In this document: positions 34,056-44,914 of the stretch, piece by piece | Numbering within the stretch: the first letter of the stretch is position 1 | Layout: the number at the start of each line of letters is the position of its first letter | Source: Platanthera guangdongensis | Lineage: Eukaryota; Streptophyta; Magnoliopsida; Asparagales; Orchidaceae | DNA: 64,000 nucleotides | Direction of reading: 5' to 3' | NCBI GenBank assembly: GCA_039583875.1 | Contig: CM077164.1 | Location: forward strand, 69,347,628-69,411,627 | Position numbers and translations under genes: made by a program | The notes under the pieces: generated by a model | Databases searched by the model: none | The model's input: the letters and a program-made list of their open reading frames with translations, nothing else | Told to the model about the DNA's origin: nothing

Positions 34056-34560
34056 TAGTATAGGCGTTGAGTGAGTAAGCATCACTCAATGCCAAAACAC
34101 TTAGACATAATTCTGTTTATCTCAGGCGTTGAGTGAACGAGCTTCAATGAATGCTTTTGGCCTTAGCCAATCATTCTGTCACTAGGCATTGAGGGAGCAA
34201 TCTTCACTCAACGCCAAAACACTTATAAAATATTTCAGTCCTTAGGCGTTGAGTGAGTAAGCTTCACTCAACGCTATCTGTCTCTAGGCGTTGAGAGCGT
34301 TGTGTGTGTCTTCATCACTTAATGCTTTTTTCCTTAGACAAAATTTCTATCTCTTGCCATTGAGTGAGTAAGCTTCACTCAATACCATACCACTAAGAGA
34401 TGATTCTAGTCACTTGGTACTGAGTGAGCAACCTTCACTCAACGTATTTTTATTTAGACAATTTTCCTACTTGGGAAGCATTGTGTGTTGCTTCTTCACT
34501 CAACCCTTTCAGCATTTGTCAATTATATTGACATGGTAATGAGTAGACTTCACTCAACGC
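34056..34560. repeat. Array of GCGTTGAGTGA...TCACTCAACGC hairpins in the E LTR
   Basis: About nine units of 45-75 bp. The best, at 34245-34275, has 11-bp arms (GCGTTGAGTGA / TCACTCAACGC) around a 7-base spacer. Others lie near 34056, 34133, 34184, 34287, 34358, 34419, 34478 and 34532. The array lies in U3. Confidence 0.85.
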
Positions 34561-34565
34561 CTCTG

Positions 34566-34982
34566 TGTAATACCCCAAATCCCAGATTGGGTTCAAGTTA
34601 GATGACATGTCGTGGGACACGGGCGTGTCCTAGGGCGTGTCCTGCTCTGTCTTTCTGAGCAGTCTCTCGAGTGCTCGATGAACTGCACTCGACAAGTTCT
34701 CGAGAGGGAACACACCCGGTGACACAGGCGTGTCCGAGGGCGTGTCCTCCTCTTTTCGACGAACTTCTCTCGACGAAGCAGACACTGGAGGCATGTCTAC
34801 TGCAGTGTATGATACAAGGCCTATGACACGGGCATGTCACAGGTCGTGTCCTCTTCTGGATTTGTCCAGGGCAGCATGGCCTGGTAAATACGAGCAGGAC
34901 ACGGGTGTGTCTATGGGCACATGGCCGGTGAGACAGTCATGCCACTTGGTCGTATTGTCCTCGGGTTGAGATGGTTGTGTAC
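34566..34982 (+). repeat. D 5' LTR, left part
   Basis: TGTAATACCCCAAATCCC start, then a GGGCGTGTC array (34608-34960) that also contains TCGACGAA-type words near 34660-34790. The last five bases (TGTAC) are the TSD used by C. Confidence 0.85.
34978..34982. repeat. Target site duplication of C, left copy (TGTAC)
   Basis: Identical to 58697-58701 at the other end of C. Confidence 0.93.
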
Positions 34983-36757
34983 TGTAACGCCCCGAAACTC
35001 AAAAGAGCGACGGGAGGCATTTTGAGCGAAGTTTGGAATTTAGCAGGGGGCACAATGCCTGGGACATAGGCGTGTCCCAGGGCGTGGCGTGTTTGGGTCG
35101 ACGATTTGGCCGAGAGGTCGATGAATTCTTGAGTTGACGATCGTCAAGCAGCGAACATGGCCTGAGACACGGGCGTGTATCAGGGCGTGTCGAGCTTGTG
35201 TCGATGACGTGCCAGGGAAGTCGACGATTTTCGCTCGACGAAATGTCGAGACACAGAACAAGCCTAGGACACGGGCGTGTCCAAGGCCATGTCGGGTGGT
35301 CGACGAACTTCGCTCGACGAAGTGTCGAGATAGTGAACACGGCCTAGAACCCAGGCGTGTTCGGGTTTGACACGGGCGTGTCAAATGGTACACGGGCGTG
35401 TCTAAGACCCATGTGAGTCTCGGGTCGATGCTGGTCCTTTGTCGATGGAGGAACACGACCAGGAACATGGCCATTTACTGGATGACAGGGGCATGTCAGG
35501 TCAAACACGGGCGTGTCGGGTACCCGTGTACTTTCCGAGACACGTCGATTTCGATGGCGAATGGGGGACACGGCCCTGGACACGGGCGTGTCACAGGCCG
35601 TGTTTGGCCCAGATTTTGCATTTCAGGACCGAATCGTGGCCGTTCGTTTCTTTAATTTTGGATCTGACGGCTAGGGGCTGTTAATGCTTGGATATACCCG
35701 GGAATAGGCCCTTGAAATCCTCATTTCACTTGAGTGGTTCTCTTTCTAAGTCTAGAGAGAGGAGAGAGAAATGGAGGAAGAAGAAGCCTAGATCCGGTCA
35801 CCGACGGAGCTTCGGAGCTCCAAATCGCGAACCGACTTCGGATATACGGAGGCAAGGATACTGTGGTGCTTTTCATTTGCTTACATTTCCATGGCGCCAA
35901 GGAAAAATGCTAGGGAAACGATTCTCTACTTTAGCATGTGAAGCACTTCTTTTCCCTTGCATAGGAAGCCCGCTCTCTCGAGTTTGCGGTGAGTTGAGGC
36001 GTTCCTTTTGGTAGACATGAATAGTCCCCGTTGTGTACACGTAGAGTCCGTAATCGAGAACGGATATAGGCATGATGTGTGAAGCCTACCCGGACAAGTT
36101 GGTCTGGATCGGTGATGTTGCATTGCATGAATTGCCAGAGAAGACTCCGCGTGAATGTTTGTTTTTCGGGTTTTCTACATGGTAGATTGCAACAGGGAGC
36201 CTTGCGGATTAACTCCAAGGTACACCCGAAAAACTGGGCAGATGCGTGATTCTGCCAACATGGTGGCCTGGGAGCCAAACTGAACATTATTGGGTTATGT
36301 GTTATGTGTAAGAAGTACGGGACTCGGGGAAGCTTGACCCGCGCAGACGACTTAAATGGACGTTGTGGTGTGAGCAACGGGTTAGGCAGAACCGTACCCG
36401 ATCTATGTGGTTCGGTTAGAGAGACCTAAGGTACGTGGTACTCGTCGTTGGCATAGATGGAGGGTCTTAGGCAGTGGCCAGAAAGACCACATGCTCACGA
36501 GATATTGCCGTCCTGGGGGCGGTGGTGAGTCAGCGGACTTGGACCGTGTTACCGAGAATGTGCCCTAAGTGCACGGGGTGTGTGGCCATACGTGTCTACG
36601 CCTGTGTTGATGTGTTGTTACACTATACTGCCGTTTATTCTAACAAAGTGTAGGGAAGGAGCATCTCCGCCCCGGGTTGGGGGCGGGATCGTTATAATTT
36701 GGTCAACATAGCTGACCGTTGCCTTTGTTTTCCACCGTGCGGTGGATTGTTGCTTGC
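34983..36757 (+). repeat. C 5' LTR, 3' end deleted
   Basis: TGTAACGCCCCGAAACTC start. It matches 56516-58291 up to GTTGCTTGC. It contains an array of GACACGGGCGTGTC words mixed with TCGACGAA words (35055-35605). The rest is GC-moderate sequence with no gene. Open stretches inside (for example 35931-36377, - strand) follow from the LTR and recur in the other copy. Confidence 0.88.
35055..35605. repeat. Mixed array of GACACGGGCGTGTC and TCGACGAA words in the C 5' LTR
   Basis: About twelve copies of [AG]ACACGGGCGTGTC or halves of it, alternating with GTCGACGAACTTCGCTCGACGA-like pairs (for example near 35220-35250 and 35297-35325). The copy in the 3' LTR is at 56590-57140. It holds both cross-family words in one array. 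Confidence 0.85.
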
Positions 36758-39700
36758 ATCGGAGTACCTTCTTCGATGGTGAAGGAGAGGTTGGATGTGT
36801 TGTTGCCGAATGGGTGTTCGATGCACGCGTATAGAATCTGCGGCATTAAGATTCGCATTGGGGGTCAAGAGTTCGACTTGCTGGCATCGTTACTACCGCT
36901 GGTGGAGTTTGTTGTGATATTTGGCATGGACTGGCTCTCGGAGCAGCAAGCGTATATCAATTGCGATCGCAAGGAAGTCAAGTTGGGAATAGGTCATGAG
37001 ACGACTTTTACAGGCTTGAAAGGGTCGAGCAAGACGTTGATGTCTGCTCTTCAGGTAGTGAAGGCAGTTCGTGCTGGAGCAGAGTTGCTCCTTACACTAG
37101 TGGAGTTTGCAAAGCCTAAGCCTACTTTGGATAGTATTTCAGTGGCATCGGAGTACCCTAATGTGTTCCCGGGTGATCTTCCTAGAGCCCCGCCGTAAAG
37201 AGGGATAGATTTTACGATTGAGCTAGTGCCAGGTGCGAAGCCTGTGTCACGATCTTCGTATCGGCTAGCGCCTAAGGAAATGGTGGAGCTGAAGGTGCAA
37301 CTTCAATATTTATTGGATCATGGTTATGTGCGTCCAAGTTCTTCGCCTTGGAGCGCACCGGTTCTCTTTGTTAAGAAGAAGGATGGACGCTTGAGGCTAT
37401 GTATAGATTATCGGGAGCTAAACAAGCTAACGGAAAAGAACAAGTACCTTATCCCAAGGATTGATGATCTCTTTGATCATTTAGACGGGTCGACGGTGTA
37501 CTCATAGTTGGACCTCAATTCTGGTTACTATCAGCTGAGAATAAGGGAGAGTGATATCCCTAAGACAGCGTTCAGTACGATATACGGGCATTATGAGTTT
37601 ACGGTCATGCCGTTTGGGCTGACTAATGCGCCGTCAGTGTTCATGGATCTGATGAACAGGACTTTCCGGGAGTACTTGGACCATTTTGTGATCGTCTTCA
37701 TCGAAGATATATTGGTGTACTCGCAAAGTGAGGAGGATCACTTTAGGCATCTACATTTGGTTTTGGAGACGCTGAGGAGGAATCAGTTGTACGCCAAGTT
37801 CTCCAAATGTGAATTTTGGTTGTCTTCGGCGGCGTTCCTTGGTCATATAGTGAGTGGAGAGGGTATTGCAGTGGATCCGGTGAAGATTGTTGCGATACGA
37901 GAGTGGCCTGTGCTTTCTACAGTAGCGGAAGTCCAGAGCTTTCTGGGGCTTGCCGGCTATTATAGGTGCTTCGTGGAGAACTTCTCGCGGATAGCGTTAC
38001 CTCTCACTACTTTGACGAGGAAAGAGCAGAAGTACGTTTGGACGCCGGAGTGCGCGCGAGCTTTTGAGGAGTTGAAGTGTCGGTTGACCACCGCGCCTGT
38101 GCTGAGTTCGCCGAGTGGGACCGAAGGCTTTGAAATTTATAGCAATGCTTCGGGTAGTGGTTCAGGTTGTGTTCTACTGCAGCACGAAAGTGTGATAGCA
38201 TATGGCTCGAGACAGCTGAAGGTGCACGAGAGGAACTATCCGGTCCATGACTTGGAGTTAGCGGCCGTGATTTTTGCCTTGAAGCTGTGGAGACATTATT
38301 TGTACGGTGTGAAGGTTGATATCTACACCGATCACAAGAGCCTGAAATATTTGCTGGATCAGAAAGATCTGAACATGCGGCAGCGTAGATGGATGGAGTT
38401 CCTGGGGGACTATACATTCAAGATCCACTACGTGCCTGGTAAAGGCAATGCGGTGGCGGACGCATTGAGTCATCGGGCCCCAGCTCAAGCCAATTGGCTG
38501 TCGATCCATGATGAGCGGTTGGTTCGGGAGTTGGAGGCGTTGGAGATCTCTTGCGCGGATAAGCAGTCAAGTGCTGAAGCACTATTGTATTGGACTGAAG
38601 TCCAGTATGTCCTTGCTGATCGGATTTGGCAGGCTTTGGATTTGGATGGCCACATGAAGCAACTCATGATATAGGCTTTGGATGGGTCAAATTCCCAATA
38701 TGAGGTTGTGGATGGATTGCTTTTGAAAGACGATCGTCTGTGCGTCCCGAATGTGGGCACTTTGCGGGTGGATTGTTTGTGCGGGGCGCGTCATACCAAG
38801 TACACGATTCACCCGGGGAGCACGAAGATGTACCGCGATGTTAAGAAATTATTCTGGTGTCCAGGACTGAAGAAGGATGTGGCACTGTACGTGGCAAAAT
38901 GCCAAACTTGCGCCTTAGTGAAGGCAGAGTGCCAATAGTCCGGAGGATTCTTGAAGTTCTTGCCTATTCCGAAGTGGAAGTTCAACGACATTACTATGGA
39001 CTTTGTGCATGGGTTGCCAAGGTCGTAGAAGGGGAACAACGCCATTTGGGTGGTCGTAGATCGTCTAACGAAGGTGTTGCACTTCATTTCGCATAGGAAG
39101 AATGATTCCGTGGAGAAATTGGCAAAGCTGTATGTGGACAATGTTGTGCGGCATTACGGTGTGCCCCGCAGCAGCGTGAGTGACCGAGATGGGCGGTTCA
39201 CGTCCAATGATTGGAGGCTAGTGCAGCAAATGTTGGGAACAAAGCTGAGTTTTAGCACAACCTTCCATCCGCAGACGGAAGGGCAAACCGAGAGGGTCAA
39301 TAGGACAATGGAAGACATGCTTCGCATGTGTGTCCTGGACTTCAGTAAGCAATGGGAGGATCATCTTTACTTGGTGGAGTTTGCGTACAACAATAGCTAC
39401 CAGGCGAGTATATAAATGGAGCACTTCGAGACCCTTTATGGTAGAATATGTTGCACGTCGTTGTATTGGTTGGAAACGGGTGAGTCAAAGTTGTACAAGC
39501 GCCAAGAGGTGGATGATGCTACATCTTTGGTTCGAACGATTCGAGAGAGGTTGCTTATCGCTCATGACCGGCAGGCGAAGTACTATAATGCCAAGCACAG
39601 GAACGTGGAGTTCGCTGTCGGCGATTGGTTGTACTTGAAAATCAAGTCGTTCAAGGGTGTCACGCGGGTGCGGCACTTGAAGAAACTAAGCCTGAGGTAC

Positions 39701-40048
39701 CTTGGACCGTTTGAGGTTCTAGAGTAGATTGGTGAAGCAGCATATCGGCTGAAGCTATCAGTGGAGATTAGTGGTCTACACGATGTATTCCATATATCGG
39801 TGTTGCGGAAGGCGGTGCAACAGCCTTCGCATTTGATCACGGTGGATCAAGTGCCAGACGAGAATGGGTTGACGACGAAGGTCAAGCCCGTTCGTATTGA
39901 GGACTCGGAAGTCAAAAGGCTACACAATAAAGAGATCAGGATGGTCAAGGTCCGTTGGGACAATTACGGTCGGGAGGAGCTCTCTTGGGAGCGAGAGCAG
40001 ACTATGCTTGAGGAGTACCCAGAGTTGTTTCGCTCAGGTATCGTTTAA
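36758..40048 (+). pseudogene. C pol: protease end, RT, RNase H, integrase and chromodomain; one frame with seven stops
   Basis: Single reading frame over about 1,100 codons without a frameshift. Order: protease C-terminal part (IGVPSSMVKERLDVLLPNGC, FGMDWLSEQ), RT (37200-37960: [48 protein letters not shown] in place of the usual xxDD), RNase H (38120-38480: [21 protein letters not shown]), integrase zinc region (H near 38765-38815, CQTC at 38908), core D in ITMDFVHGLP, D in VSDRDGRFTS, E in GQTERVNRTM, and a chromodomain at the C-terminus (VRIEDSEVKRLHNKEIRMVK, WEREQTMLEEYPELF). Stops are at 37196, 37505, 38672, 38936, 39026, 39413 and 39725, all TAA or TAG. The chromodomain would direct insertion to marked chromatin. 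Confidence 0.9.
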
Positions 40049-40056
40049 GTTTTATG

Positions 40057-40061
40057 CTTAT
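40057..40061. repeat. Target site duplication of B, left copy (CTTAT)
   Basis: Identical to 56461-56465. It lies 8 bases after the pol stop of C. Confidence 0.93.
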
Positions 40062-41044
40062 TGATGGGCCCGCGAACAGACTCTTACTGTGGTTGGTTCG
40101 GTGAGTCGATCGCCACGGGCTTGCTCGGGTAGGCAAGTGCACCTATCGCAAGTAGTACTCGATATTCGGGGGAATACCGAGGTCGTATTGTTCTCGGGGT
40201 CGTGTTGACTATTCTTACTCCTCCGGGAGGACTATTATTTTACTGAAAGAAAGGTGGATTTTTTTTACTTAATAAAAGACGGAAAAGCAAAGGAGCGAAA
40301 AAACGATTTAGAAAATATTCGATGAAGGGTTAACGCTCGGCATCGAATCGGATTAAGACTAAAACAATTTTTAATAATTATAGGACTTAGTTTTCAAATT
40401 AATAAAAAGGCAACTTGGCCGTGGAGGTTCCACAAATGTGAGCGCACTTATCTCTAGGAATATTGCTCACCTGAACGTTAAGACTATTCGACTGAATGTT
40501 AGTACGACGAAGGATTCCTCTTAACGCTCGCTTTACGCTAAGAACCCCGTTATTGGGTGGGGAACCCAATCTGGTAGAATTACGCTTGTCCTCTCTCGAG
40601 GGTATGCACGCAACTCTATTTACCCAGGGGTGATCGGTCCATATGCACGGCCTCTCGGCTAGCTAGCATATGGACTACGGAAATAGGGCCCACACATCGA
40701 TATGTGGTCCTACGCGTCGTAAACCCGGGGTAAACCTTAAGTCCTTAAATTAAAATGAAAATAAAGAGCTTCAATTATTAGAATTCATTTTAAATGTCTC
40801 AATGCTCTTCGATGCCAAGGCTAATAGCGATTAGCCACACATCGGTATGGGGACGGCTTATAATTTAGTGAGGCGCAAGTTCGAAATTAAACGCTAATGA
40901 TTATAAGAAGGGGACATAAGAAAAATAACAAACATTTAGAAAACTTAAAAGTTAGCTAAAACAAGAACTCACGCACACTCCAAATTATAAATTAAACAGA
41001 AACTAAGTTACACATAAAAGAAATTTGCATATTTAAAATTGCAT

Positions 41045-41410
41045 GTCCCACTCAAACGAGTGGGGCGGTAAATAAAAGCTGAAAATTGCAAGTCCTACTC
41101 AAACGAGTAGGACTGAAATGAAAGCGAGTCCTACTCAAATGAGTAGGAGAAAATAAATGCGATTACAGTGCTTTCTCAAATATTTACAGGGAGAGAAAGA
41201 TCCGTCCATTTAACTCAAGTGAGTAGGCGGAAAAATAAAAAAAGAAAATTACAAGTCCTACTCAAACGAGTAGGCGGGAAATAAAGTCCGGCCATTTAAC
41301 TCAAGTGAGTAGGCGGAAAAATAAAGAAAGAAAATTACAAGTCCTACTCAAATGAGTAGGACTGAAAATGAAAACGATGCGCCATTTAACTCTTAACGAG
41401 TAGGCGGAAA
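41045..41410. repeat. Array of CCTACTC-NNNN-GAGTAGG hairpins in the B 3' LTR
   Basis: About eight units with 7-10 bp arms and a 4-base spacer (best AGTCCTACTC/GAGTAGGACT at 41091-41114), 30-60 bp apart. The same array is at 54376-54740. In transcript direction it lies downstream of the TATA box, towards the end of the LTR, unlike the other arrays. Confidence 0.85.
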
Positions 41411-42369
41411 TAAATGCACACAAACAAACACACACACTCCATATGAATTTTAAGAAAGCAATAAAGCTAACACCTACACTCACACACTCTACAAAATTTG
41501 AACAAAGCATTAAAAGAAAGCATTAAAATTTAACACCTACACTCACACACTCTACAAAATTGAGGAAAGCAATAAAATGTTATACACTCACACACACAAC
41601 ATGAAAATTAAGAAGAACAAAAGAAAATTTATGCTCATACACTCACACACACTAATAACGAAGAAAAATCAAAGTTACTTATAAATTAAAATAACAAGAT
41701 TTCTACTCCTAAAACTTACCCAAAACACATAAAAAGAACAAATAAAAAGAGAATGAGCAAAATGTTTTACAAAATAAAGTCAAAAATCAAAGGTGCTCAA
41801 AAATTAAATCTATAACTTTTTCATTCTTAACAATTCATAAAAGTGATAAAAAAGGTGAAGAGAAAATAAAAATTACAAAAGAGCTTTTACAATCCTAAAA
41901 GAAAAACTAAGTAAAAAAAAAGAACAAAATCACTTTTTAAATCTCTTTTATAAATTCATAAGAATGAAATCCTAATTCTTTCAAGAAAAAGACATGGTGA
42001 AAAAGAGGAAAACCTATCATACCTAAGCATGAAGACAAGTTAAAAACATGTAAAGTAAATAAATTACACTCATACACACACACACACATTTCATAAATGA
42101 AGAACAAAGATGAAACCAAGGATAAAAAGGAGAAAGAAAGTGGGCACAAGTGTTCATTCCAAAGCCAAATATGAAGAGTAAATCTAACATTTTTATTGAT
42201 TAAAGAAAACTATTACAAGCTATTACAAAGACAATGCTAAAACAAAGACAAAATTGAAAGAAAAAGGGGAAAGAAATCTCCTTACATAGCAAGGAAATCA
42301 CGGATGCAGCCCACAAAAATACACTAAAATGGCCCAAAAATCTGAACCCTTGGACCTTACAGAAATGGG

Positions 42370-42379
42370 CAATTTATAG
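42370..42379 (-). promoter_or_regulatory. B 3' LTR TATA box
   Basis: CTATAAATTG on the - strand, directly downstream (in transcript direction) of the array at 42960-42399. Confidence 0.6.
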
Positions 42380-42398
42380 GCAAAAAAATCTCAGTACA

Positions 42399-42960
42399 CG
42401 TCCTAGGTCACGGGCGTGTAGGGGGGGCGTGTCAGTACTATTCATGAAGGCGGTCGTCGATTGGACAGGAAAGTTGACTTCGGGCTGAGTTCGCGGCAGT
42501 CACGCCCCAGGTCACGGGCGTGACTCTGGGCGTGTCGGAGAGGTAGAACCGGGCGCGGGTTGCGCCGAAAGTCTTCGGCAGCATCTTATCGGGCTAGCTG
42601 GAAAGGTCACGCCCCAGGTCACGGGCGTGACTCTGGGCGTGTCAGTTGGTGTCGACACTCGACGAATGTCGAGCGAAAAGTGTCGAGTTGAAATTGTTGA
42701 GCTGAGATTGAGTCACGCCCTAGGTCACGGGCGTGACGCTGGGTGTGACTGTTGGTGTCGACACTCGACGATCGTCGAGCGGAAAGTGTCGAGAGGAGAG
42801 GACACGGGCTTGGGTCACGCCCCGTGTCGGATGACACGGGCGTGTCACCAGGCGTGTCAAGCTTGTACTTCAGAAATCTTCCGATTTCACGGGAAATGCA
42901 ATGTCACGGCCCGGTCACGGGCGTGACCAAATTGTCACGGGCGTGTACTGCCCAATTTTG
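42399..42960. repeat. Array of GTCACGGGCGTGAC / GACACG words with TCGACGAATGTCGAGC pairs in the B 3' LTR
   Basis: About ten copies of CACGCCC...GGGCGTG pairs and two TCGACACTCGACGA...GTGTCGAG hairpins (near 42651-42690 and 42758-42800). The equivalent is at 55726-56290 in the 5' LTR. Confidence 0.85.
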
Positions 42961-43122
42961 GCAGATTTGGAAATTTTTCTGCAAAATAAAATAAAATAAG
43001 TTAGTAATAAATTTACAAGAATAGGAGCATTTTATTGAACAAAAATAAGTAAAAGCGACGAAAATAAATGAAAATGACTAAATTAATGTGCACAAAAATA
43101 TGTATATTTACAATTCATCAAA

Positions 43123-43134
43123 TACCCCCATACT
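43123..43134 (-). other. B polypurine tract
   Basis: AAGTATGGGGGTATT on the - strand, next to the LTR. Confidence 0.8.
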
Positions 43135-44914
43135 TAGGATTTTGCTATTCCAGAGCAAAAGTTTGAGGTGAATCTATAAAGAATAAAAAAAACTCTAAGT
43201 TTAGCTATCGCTTAATCAATTATAAGAGAGATCGAAATAAATATACATGGTGTAAGAGTTAAGTCCTAAAATTATGTAGATGATTTAAATAGCGCAAAAG
43301 TTTTGGCCAAAAGACTTCTTGATGTAATCAAATAGAAGGCAACATTTGTAATGGTTAGATTAACGAAAATAGTTTGGAATTATAAGAACTCTAGCTTATA
43401 CGAGTGCTACTGGAAATAATACAATTTACTAATTATGCTCTCAAAAAAAATTTTGAATTAATTCTAGAATCGTGTAATTGGCTAAGGGGGTAGTGGGTTT
43501 ATGAAGAGGGTTTTGATATTTGAGGTGAGGTAATTTTTTCTCGAACCTCCATTTTTTTCTTTTGGATTATTAGGAAAACGAAATCTTATTTTCCTAATAT
43601 AATTTTTGTTTTTCAACTTCATAAGAATTAACCCAATGTATATTTGTAGGAGTAATGAATTTTATCCTCTTACTCCATATATAATCTTTTTAAATTATTG
43701 GGTGCCTATGTTTACGGAACAAAATCTTATTCCCATTGACATAGAATCTTTTAAGGATAGAAAATTTTATCATGCCAAGTAGGTCATGATAAGGTTAGTG
43801 GAGAAAGGAAAACTAGATTTTTAATCCTAAAAAATTTTGAGAGCAACCTTAATAATTTGTACGTTCCAATGTTTCAGAAAGCTAAAAGTAAGTATAATAG
43901 AATTCTATAGTCGTTATTTCCTAACATAATATACGTGCTCCTATCAATGAAAAATTAGAAGTAGTGCCTAAAACGAGTTCGCTATTTTTAACAAAGCATA
44001 AAGAATTCTTTAAAACTTAACCCCGGGTATTTAAATTTTTCACTCAATAATTAACAAACGGGTAGTGAACAAAGAATTAATCAAATTCACATATAAATAA
44101 ACTCAAAACTGAATTTTTGGATAGCAGAAAAGTTAAGGATGAAATATTTGATTTATTTGTTTCAAAACATTTTTTTATTATTTTTATAGTTTTTATCATC
44201 ATTTTTTTTTGTTTTTCATTTATTATCTTTTTTTGTATTTTTGGTTTTCTCAATTTTTTTGAAATTATTTTTTTGTTTTTCATTTATTATCTTACTCCAT
44301 ATTTTTTTTGTTTTTCATTTATTATCCTTTTTTGTATTTTTTTAAGAGAATTTTCATTATATGTACAAAAATATGGGAAAAAAATATTTGTACAAGAATG
44401 AGGAAGGGGGAGAGAGAAAAGAATATGTACAAAAAAAAATATTTACAAAGTGAAACTAAATATAATTTTTTTTGTTTTGTTTTTTTTTGAGTTTTTGGAA
44501 GAAAGAGAACAAAAAAAATTTTGGATTTTTCATTTAAAATTTTTTTCATTTTAAGATGTTTTTTTATTTTTTTGTTTTTGTTTTGTTGTTATATGTACTT
44601 TTTTGTATTTTTGAAATGCAGAAAAATTGAAGTGTAGAAAGTAAAGCACGAAAATACCCTCATACTTAAGTCCAACATTGTCCCCAATGTAGTAACGTAA
44701 GTATGCGAAACAAAAATTAAAATGCGATATGTACAAAAGTAAAGAGAGGGGGGTAGAAACGTCCCTGAAACGCGTTCGGGGAAGTCCAATCAGAAACCCT
44801 GCGTTTATTAAAAAAAACAGCAAAGGTAATAAGGAAAGAGCGAAAAAGATAAGCGAGGGGTGCCTCCCAGGAGCGCTTTGTTTATAGTCGTGTAGCTTGA
44901 CTATTTTGGCGGAG
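43135..44914 (-). other. B 3' untranslated region with conserved motifs
   Basis: About 1.8 kb, very AT-rich, with T-runs at 44170-44590. On the - strand, near 44890-44850, is AACAAAGCGCTCCTGGG with GAGGCACCCC, the counterpart of the A motif at 24480-24512. Near 44690-44650 is GGGGACAATGTTGGACTTAA with GTATGAGGG, an internal PPT-like site. No gene is seen, and open stretches here are low-complexity. Confidence 0.65.

Larger units (their letters stand above)
27603..34565 (-). mobile_element. Element E: decayed Ty1/copia element (SIRE-like), 5' LTR and gag only
   Basis: In transcript direction: 5' LTR (34565-32731, continuing beyond the insertion of D), tRNA-Met primer site, gag (32684-27603) interrupted by solo LTR F. 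The rest of the element (protease onward) is replaced by the truncated LTR of A at 27602. The protein matches J closely in order and motifs, but frames are broken. Confidence 0.88.
32731..34565 (-). repeat. E 5' LTR, interrupted by D
   Basis: Starts (in + direction) TGAAAGTC and has the conserved copia block TATAGTGGTTCC...GGTACATCCACT near 32900-32935. It also has a leader-side array of CCTACCTCAGATC / CCTACAGCTCA words of roughly 40 bp (33040-33430), a TATA box (33860-33851) and the dyad array 34056-34560. D begins at 34566, and the remaining U3 end lies to the right of D, outside the window. Confidence 0.82.
40062..43120 (-). repeat. B 3' LTR
   Basis: 3059 bp, TGATGGGCCC...CAATTCATCA on the + strand. 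It holds an array of AGTCCTACTCaaacGAGTAGGACT words (41045-41410), CACACA-rich AT sequence (41410-42110), a TATA box on the - strand (42379-42370) and the GACACG/TCGACGA array (42399-42960). No gene. Confidence 0.93.

Noticed and set aside
35931..36377. Open frame of 148 codons on the - strand of the C LTR
   Set aside because: A related, shorter frame occurs in the other LTR (57632-57922), with no domain. It follows from LTR sequence.
36758..40048. Stop codon reassignment or programmed readthrough in C
   Set aside because: The seven stops hit domain cores including integrase, the RT active site is also mutated, and other elements here carry similar damage. Decay by transition mutations is simpler.
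44077..44823. Phe- or Lys-rich open frames in the B 3' region
   Set aside because: Low-complexity AT-rich sequence read in several frames and both strands.
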